Positions 59,041 to 64,000 of a stretch of 64,000 nucleotides of DNA are shown here, in pieces. The stretch is taken from contig OX578140.1 of assembly GCA_951213105.1 (NCBI GenBank), positions 31,656,018-31,720,017 on the forward strand, in the 5' to 3' direction. The notes under the pieces are model-generated. The model was not told where the DNA came from. It saw only the letters and a list, made by a program, of their open reading frames with translations, and did no database searches. The stretch comes from Amaurobius ferox (lineage: Eukaryota; Arthropoda; Arachnida; Araneae; Amaurobiidae). Made by a program: the position numbers and the translations under genes. Numbering within the stretch: position 1 is the first letter of the stretch; each line of letters starts with the position of its first letter.

Positions 59041-60331
59041 TGTCGGAATGCAGTGTGATTAGAAGGTTCTTTGATACTTACTAATTTGTAACCGTTATGA
59101 TTCTGAACAAAGAGTCTGTCCTCAACTGTTCTAAACAGAACAGCCCGTAAATGTTCTAAACAAAGGAGTCCCCTGGATTGATATTGCATTAATTTCTATA
59201 TCTTTGCGACTACAAGTTATGTGCTAAATTTCATTCTGAGTGAACACTTGCTTCAAGATGCTTCAGTTTTTAGATGAAAGACAGCACATACGTATAAATA
59301 CATACGTATACATATGTATACATACATACATATATACATATACATACATAAATCGCATTTGTCCAAATTAAACGCACTGATAACTGCTTTAAAAAATATC
59401 TGACGCGTATATTGTATATGTGTATGATTTAAAGTGTATATATAAATAATTAGACTTGAAAAATAATTCACCAAGAATATTCTGCATAATCTATATGAAG
59501 TTTTGTTCTTTTACATCTCGAGTTCTGCTTCAGCAGTATATTCATTGCATGTCAGATTGTGAATTTTCAAATACGAATGATGAATTTTCTATGAATGATT
59601 ATTATTAATATAAATAAATTTTTAAAGAATACTGACCTTTCACCGCCAGGCAAAGTGAGAGGCCTAAAAAAGAAGAGAATTATGAAAAACTAGAAACATT
59701 AATGTTTAAAAATGCATTATAAAATTCATTATAGCACAAATAATTAAACAAAATATATGCAGACATGATAAACATCTAAAATTAAGGAATGCAAGGCTAT
59801 ATATGTATTAAGATGTGTTCACAATTTAAGAAATGCAAATATTTTTGTCATAAAAATATTTATTTGTTGAAACCGATAAAGACAGTACAATACTAACCTT
59901 CACTTCAGAACTAAATTTTCATTTAACTAAATACTTACTGTGAAGCCACTCATACCCTATTAAATGGCGTTGGATCTACAAATAACACTATATTTATGTT
60001 TATAACAAGGCATTGCCTTCATCACAACAGGGCGTTCTTGCTTGTATGCATTGCCCAGTTACACGGTAAAAGTTGCTTGTTGTAATCCCGAGCGATAAGA
60101 ATTTTGTGAACGGTAAACTGATCTAAAATAATTCCCAGCATCATTCCTAGTTTGAAGTAAATGCTTCTACTATTAAATTATGAAATCCTTACTCTAAAGA
60201 GATTTAACCGCGAAATGCCCACGGATGGTGACTTGTGACCCTTTGAGACATTTTCTTACTTAAACTAACAACACATTTACACAGAAATCAGATATTGCAT
60301 ATAAAATAACTATTAACTAACTTTATTTGTC

Positions 60332-60367
<36 letters not shown>

Positions 60368-60636
60368 TTACAATAACAAATGCTTTTAAAAAAGAAGCTC
60401 GTTGATTGAATATGCCGAAAATGAATAGGATTCTTGAATTTATCGATTTCAGTAACCGCACCAAATTTCATAGGACTCAATAAAGTTATTCGAAAGTTAC
60501 TATTTTCAAAGACTTTTTAAATTTTTAAATTTAAATTTTTATTTAAATTTAAATTTTTTAATTTTTTAAAATTTAGGAATGATCGACGCACAAGCGGTCA
60601 TCATTCCTAAAAGGATTATCATGCATTACAGCTTTT
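59041..60636. other. Mostly unassigned 1.6 kb
   Basis: Holds an ATAC/ATACATA tract (59280-59345), an (ATT)n of about 30 bases at 60337-60367, an A/T palindromic stretch at 60518-60573 and a small hairpin with AGGAATGAT/ATCATTCCT arms at 60574-60609. One exon-like motif at 59637-59663 is listed separately. Confidence 0.5.
59637..59663 (-). other. Possible 27-base micro-exon
   Basis: On the minus strand a strong acceptor (TTCTCTTCTTTTTTAG) precedes 27 GC-rich bases that can read PLTLPGGE in one frame and are followed by AAG/GTCAGTAT, a good donor. Pure motif evidence; no neighbouring exons found. Confidence 0.2.
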
Positions 60637-60682
60637 TTAACACTTTACAACAAAGTTGAAAAGTGTTTATGACTTTGTTCAT

Positions 60683-60744
<62 letters not shown>

Positions 60745-62729
60745 CGTTAGCACGATAACTGCCGTAAAAATGAGTTTATCAAAATGAAATTTTAGTATGT
60801 TGTTCAGACGGTCTGTAGGACCTATGGGAATATAAATAAATAATATCACCCAATTAGTTTTTTATTGAACCCGGGTTGAAAAAATGAAATACATTGAACC
60901 CTATGGGACCAAATTTTTCAAACATTTTTTAAGTAAATTTAAAATTCACGAATTGCTTCGAAATTTTTAGGAAATATTCACATTATCTCATAGAATATAT
61001 AAAAAAAAATTCAGTAAAATATGTTAAGTAGTTTTTTAATTAAAAAAAATATTTAATATAGGGAAAAAAACAAATTCAATTAAATTCTGACTTTGGGATA
61101 TCTTCCAGAAAGAAAAGAGAGAGATATTATATAATAAATATCTCTCCATTTGTTTAAACGTTTTGCATATGGGAGTGGCTTCATATTTTAAAATAAATTT
61201 GGTAGATAACAATTTTTCATTTTTTTTAAATTTTATATAACTCTTCTTGATAAATTTAATTGATGGCATTTTAAATGCACTTTCCTACGTCCTAGAGAGT
61301 TAAAATTTGGTACACAGCTTAAATTTGTTGAACATTTTATTCGACAAAAATTTGATGGATCTTTAAATATAGATTATACATTTTTTTCGAAATGGCCTGA
61401 AAATAATCCCCGTTCACTTCTATAAATCATTTGTGTAATATTGTTAAAAATTCTGATGTGGACAGCACATGTCTTTCTCTGCAGACTCATATTCGTTCTC
61501 TTTATTTATTCAATGATAATTTGAGTTTATCTGCACAACATAAGTATTTTAAATGACATTGCATTTACACGTTAAACTTAAATTTGGTTCTCATTTGATA
61601 GCTGGACTTATTGTCAAAGGTGGCGTAGCGAAAACGCGAAAAAACTAGAATATCTCAAGAACGGCTAGTCCTAGAGTAATGGGGTTAGTCTTATTCTTTT
61701 TGTTGTCAAAAATCACATATAAAATAGGAATTTAATTGATATAATTGAGCACACGTAGTCTTTTATTTTTATATATAACGATTTTTGCTGGCCATTTCGC
61801 AAAAATAGCCCGTTCCTTTTTCCCGAATCGTAGTAGAATAACCTACAAATGATTTATATACAAAATTTTGTTAAATTTGGTATATAAATCACTTGTAGGT
61901 TATTGCAATATTATACTCCAAATTTTGTTAAATTTGGTTCATTAGTTTTTAGCTAGAGTGGATAAAGGCAATTTCTGCGGCCATTTCGCAAAGAAGGCAG
62001 ATTCTTTTATTACGAATCGTACTATAATCTAATGAACATCAGGATTTCCCACAAAAAACATACCTACCAAATTGTATGAAATTCGGTCCATTAGTTTTTC
62101 AATTAGAGTGGATGTAATATCCACACAGACACACAGAAACATACACAGATACACCCTTACACACACAGACGTCTTCCTAAAAGTAGTTTTTTCGTGTTCT
62201 AGAAGTCCCAAAACGTGTAGATCCTTTGAAAATTCGAGTTCCGATCTTCGGCACGATTCCAATACTTTGAGTACATACACATACACATATATATTATCTG
62301 TGTATTATCTGTGTATCTAAATTCCGTGCCTATGCAATTGCAATAGTCGTGATTTTAAATGATCCCTAAACTTTTATTATTTCTTCAAGGAAGCCTAATT
62401 TTAACATATGCAGAATGCAAATATCTCAAGCGATTGTAAGATGAATTACATAAGAATTGCTGAATTTTTTTCACACAAAATTATTTAGCTCTGGAGTCTG
62501 GAATACAAGTTATATGAATGAAATATTCATTGATTTTGCATAAAGAATCAGATGATTTATATTTCGATACAGTTTTAAATATTTAAGTATAATAAATTAC
62601 TGTAGTACTGTGATAATGTAAAAGATATTACCACTGAATGAATCACATTTTAGAAATTTTTAAATGAAATTACATTTCAGTTGGAAAGTGTTTCATAATC
62701 AATGCTTATGCATGATTGATCTTTCTTGT
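60637..62729 (-). mobile_element. Family G element, copy G3, with nested family B element
   Basis: Mirror of G2: hairpin and (TGTC)n at 60637-60745, the CTATGGGACC and GACCTATGGG blocks, a plus-strand family B element at 61450-62270, and the 5' end GATTGATCTTTCTTG at 62715-62729. It is nearly identical to G2 throughout, including the nested insert. Confidence 0.8.
61450..62270 (+). mobile_element. Family B element B4 nested in G3
   Basis: Same content and same site within G as B3, including the worn 3' end AATACTTTGAGTACATAC and the inverted repeat at 61851-61910. Confidence 0.75.
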
Positions 62730-64000
62730 TTAAATTATGTTCCGCGAGATTAGAATGTTCCGCAATAAAATGAAAAGTTAAACTAAAATATAATTCTTCA
62801 TCTGAAAACTGAAATTACAAAATTAAGAACAATTCAAGCGTCCTCATGTGACTAACTTTGATATAATTATCTAGTGTGGTTTCTTAAAAGTACATACTGT
62901 AATTGATAACATATTCACTGTAGTAAATTTCACTGTAGTAACGTTTTAGTAAGGGAATAGGGAGTATCAAAAAGAGTTGCGTATTGTTGAGAGTTGCTTA
63001 AACAGTTTTGTTAAGTGCCGTACAGCAATAGCCTCTAGTTAGATATATTTGGATATTAGACCAAATTTTCCCGTTTCCGGGTTTAAACCTCTTGCTTATG
63101 GGTGGGACAGCGTCACTCCCACACGAAGAATCTCTCAAAAAGACCGGTATTTGACATAGCCAATCCCCAAACGGTTCGATCTCTCTTTAGAGAGGTTCTT
63201 CGTTTGAGATTGACGCTGTCCCATCCGCAAGCAAAAGGTTAAATAAGCGTCCACTACGTATGAATAATTAAATAAGCATCCGCTGCTTAAATAATACATT
63301 TGAACACAATTTGAAATAGTTTCAATCCGAAAATTACACGAATTAAATCTCACGCACACTTCAAGAAACCAAAACAATATGAGAATCACAATTGACCGTA
63401 TATTCAAGTGCATATGAAACGGAAAATTACGCAGGAATCCTCATGCGTCCTAATAAATAAAGCGCCATCCGTCTGGAATTGTCGGATTCGCGACCGAGAC
63501 GCTTGTTTGTGATCTTGCCACCGTGCCTCGAATGAAATTCGAGCCACATTTTCCCCAACACGCTTTATTGAATTTTTAGCGGTCGCAGAGGATATTCGAG
63601 CCTATAAAATAAATAAAAAACTAAATCGGACTTAAAAAATAATAACGATGACCTGCACCTATTCGGGTCCTGAAGTCCCTAAGTACCAAATTTCATGTAC
63701 GTACAACGATTAGATTTTCGGCTACAAACTTCACAAGCAGACATACAAACACAGTCGTGTTCTTTTATTAAGATTAATACTTCAATGTCTGAAAACAAAT
63801 TGAGCTTAAAAATTAAATGTTCCTTTGGCAAAAATTTTTTGGAGCCACTGATAGTGATGAAAAAAACATATAAATATATTAAAATCCAACTTTCGAATAT
63901 TTAATACCATCAAATACTTTCCCTTTACATGTACTATGCATCTATATCGTATGGAAAATAAAAACACATATTTCAAAATTTGCTAAAAACCTTTCGTGTT
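62730..64000. other. Unassigned right end of the window
   Basis: Contains the inverted repeat at 63091-63240 and otherwise no recognised gene. A CAGACATACAAACA stretch at 63738 preceded by AAGTACCAAATTTCATG resembles the late part of the hairpin-ended families but is too worn to assign. Confidence 0.45.
63091..63240. repeat. Short inverted repeat with 45-50-base arms
   Basis: TCTTGCTTATGGGTGGGACA, GCGTCACTCCCACACGAAGA, ATCTCTC on the left pairs with the mirror of GAGAGGTTCTTCGTTTGAGA, TTGACGCTGTCCCATCCGCA, AGCAAAAGG on the right, with about 60 bases between. Imperfect. It could be a MITE remnant or a hairpin-forming transcript. Confidence 0.6.

Overview
This is about 64 kb of AT-rich, intron-era eukaryotic DNA, almost certainly from an invertebrate animal (an arthropod is my best guess, from the mix of Tc1-type, jockey/CR1-type and Penelope-like elements; the species cannot be told). 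There are no operons, rRNAs, CRISPR arrays or intact host genes. No open frame exceeds about 220 codons, and every recognisable protein belongs to a broken mobile element. The window is best read as a layered graveyard of transposable elements in which order of insertion can often be worked out.

Layout. 0-2.4 kb: the 5' end of an LTR retrotransposon on the minus strand (open gag-like frame running off the left edge, primer site, 1.18-kb LTR), inserted into an older non-autonomous element. 2.4-7.3 kb: a decayed LINE (ORF1, endonuclease, reverse transcriptase, minus strand) split by another non-autonomous element. 7.6-8.6 kb: a dead Tc1 transposase. 9.3-14.6 kb: two copies of an unusual GC-rich modular repeat built from mini-hairpins, separated by nine near-perfect 40-bp repeats. 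15.6-18.0 kb: a 2.4-kb foldback with one exon-like coding fragment at its centre. 18.0-21.2 kb: a degenerate 300-bp tandem array and a 62/125-bp satellite. 21.7-42.6 kb: many copies of related, non-coding, hairpin-ended elements, one carrying a 503-bp TRIM-like element whose terminal repeats look like tRNA; also a candidate promoter and first exon at 38 kb and tRNA-like heads at 40.6-42 kb. 44.3-49.9 kb: the 300-bp array in reverse, a mariner-type MITE, and a palindromic Penelope-like element whose right arm holds a nested insertion. 52.1-54.2 kb: a second decayed Penelope-like element. 54.6-57.6 kb: four head-to-tail copies of a 780-bp hairpin-ended element, ended by a Tc1 remnant. 60.6-62.7 kb: a third copy of the GACA-repeat element, with the same nested insertion as the copy at 47.3 kb.

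The dominant signal is one superfamily of non-coding elements, here named A, B, C, D and G for convenience. They share a plan: a conserved 5' end (AAATCTGATGTGGGCA in A and B), a late microsatellite tract (CA, CAGA or GACA repeats) and a perfect or near-perfect 3' hairpin. They insert into A-runs with no clear target duplication and sometimes stand head to tail. This matches what is known of Helentron-associated elements (DINE-1-like HINEs), which move by rolling circle; the assignment here is inference, and no Rep/helicase gene is present in the window.
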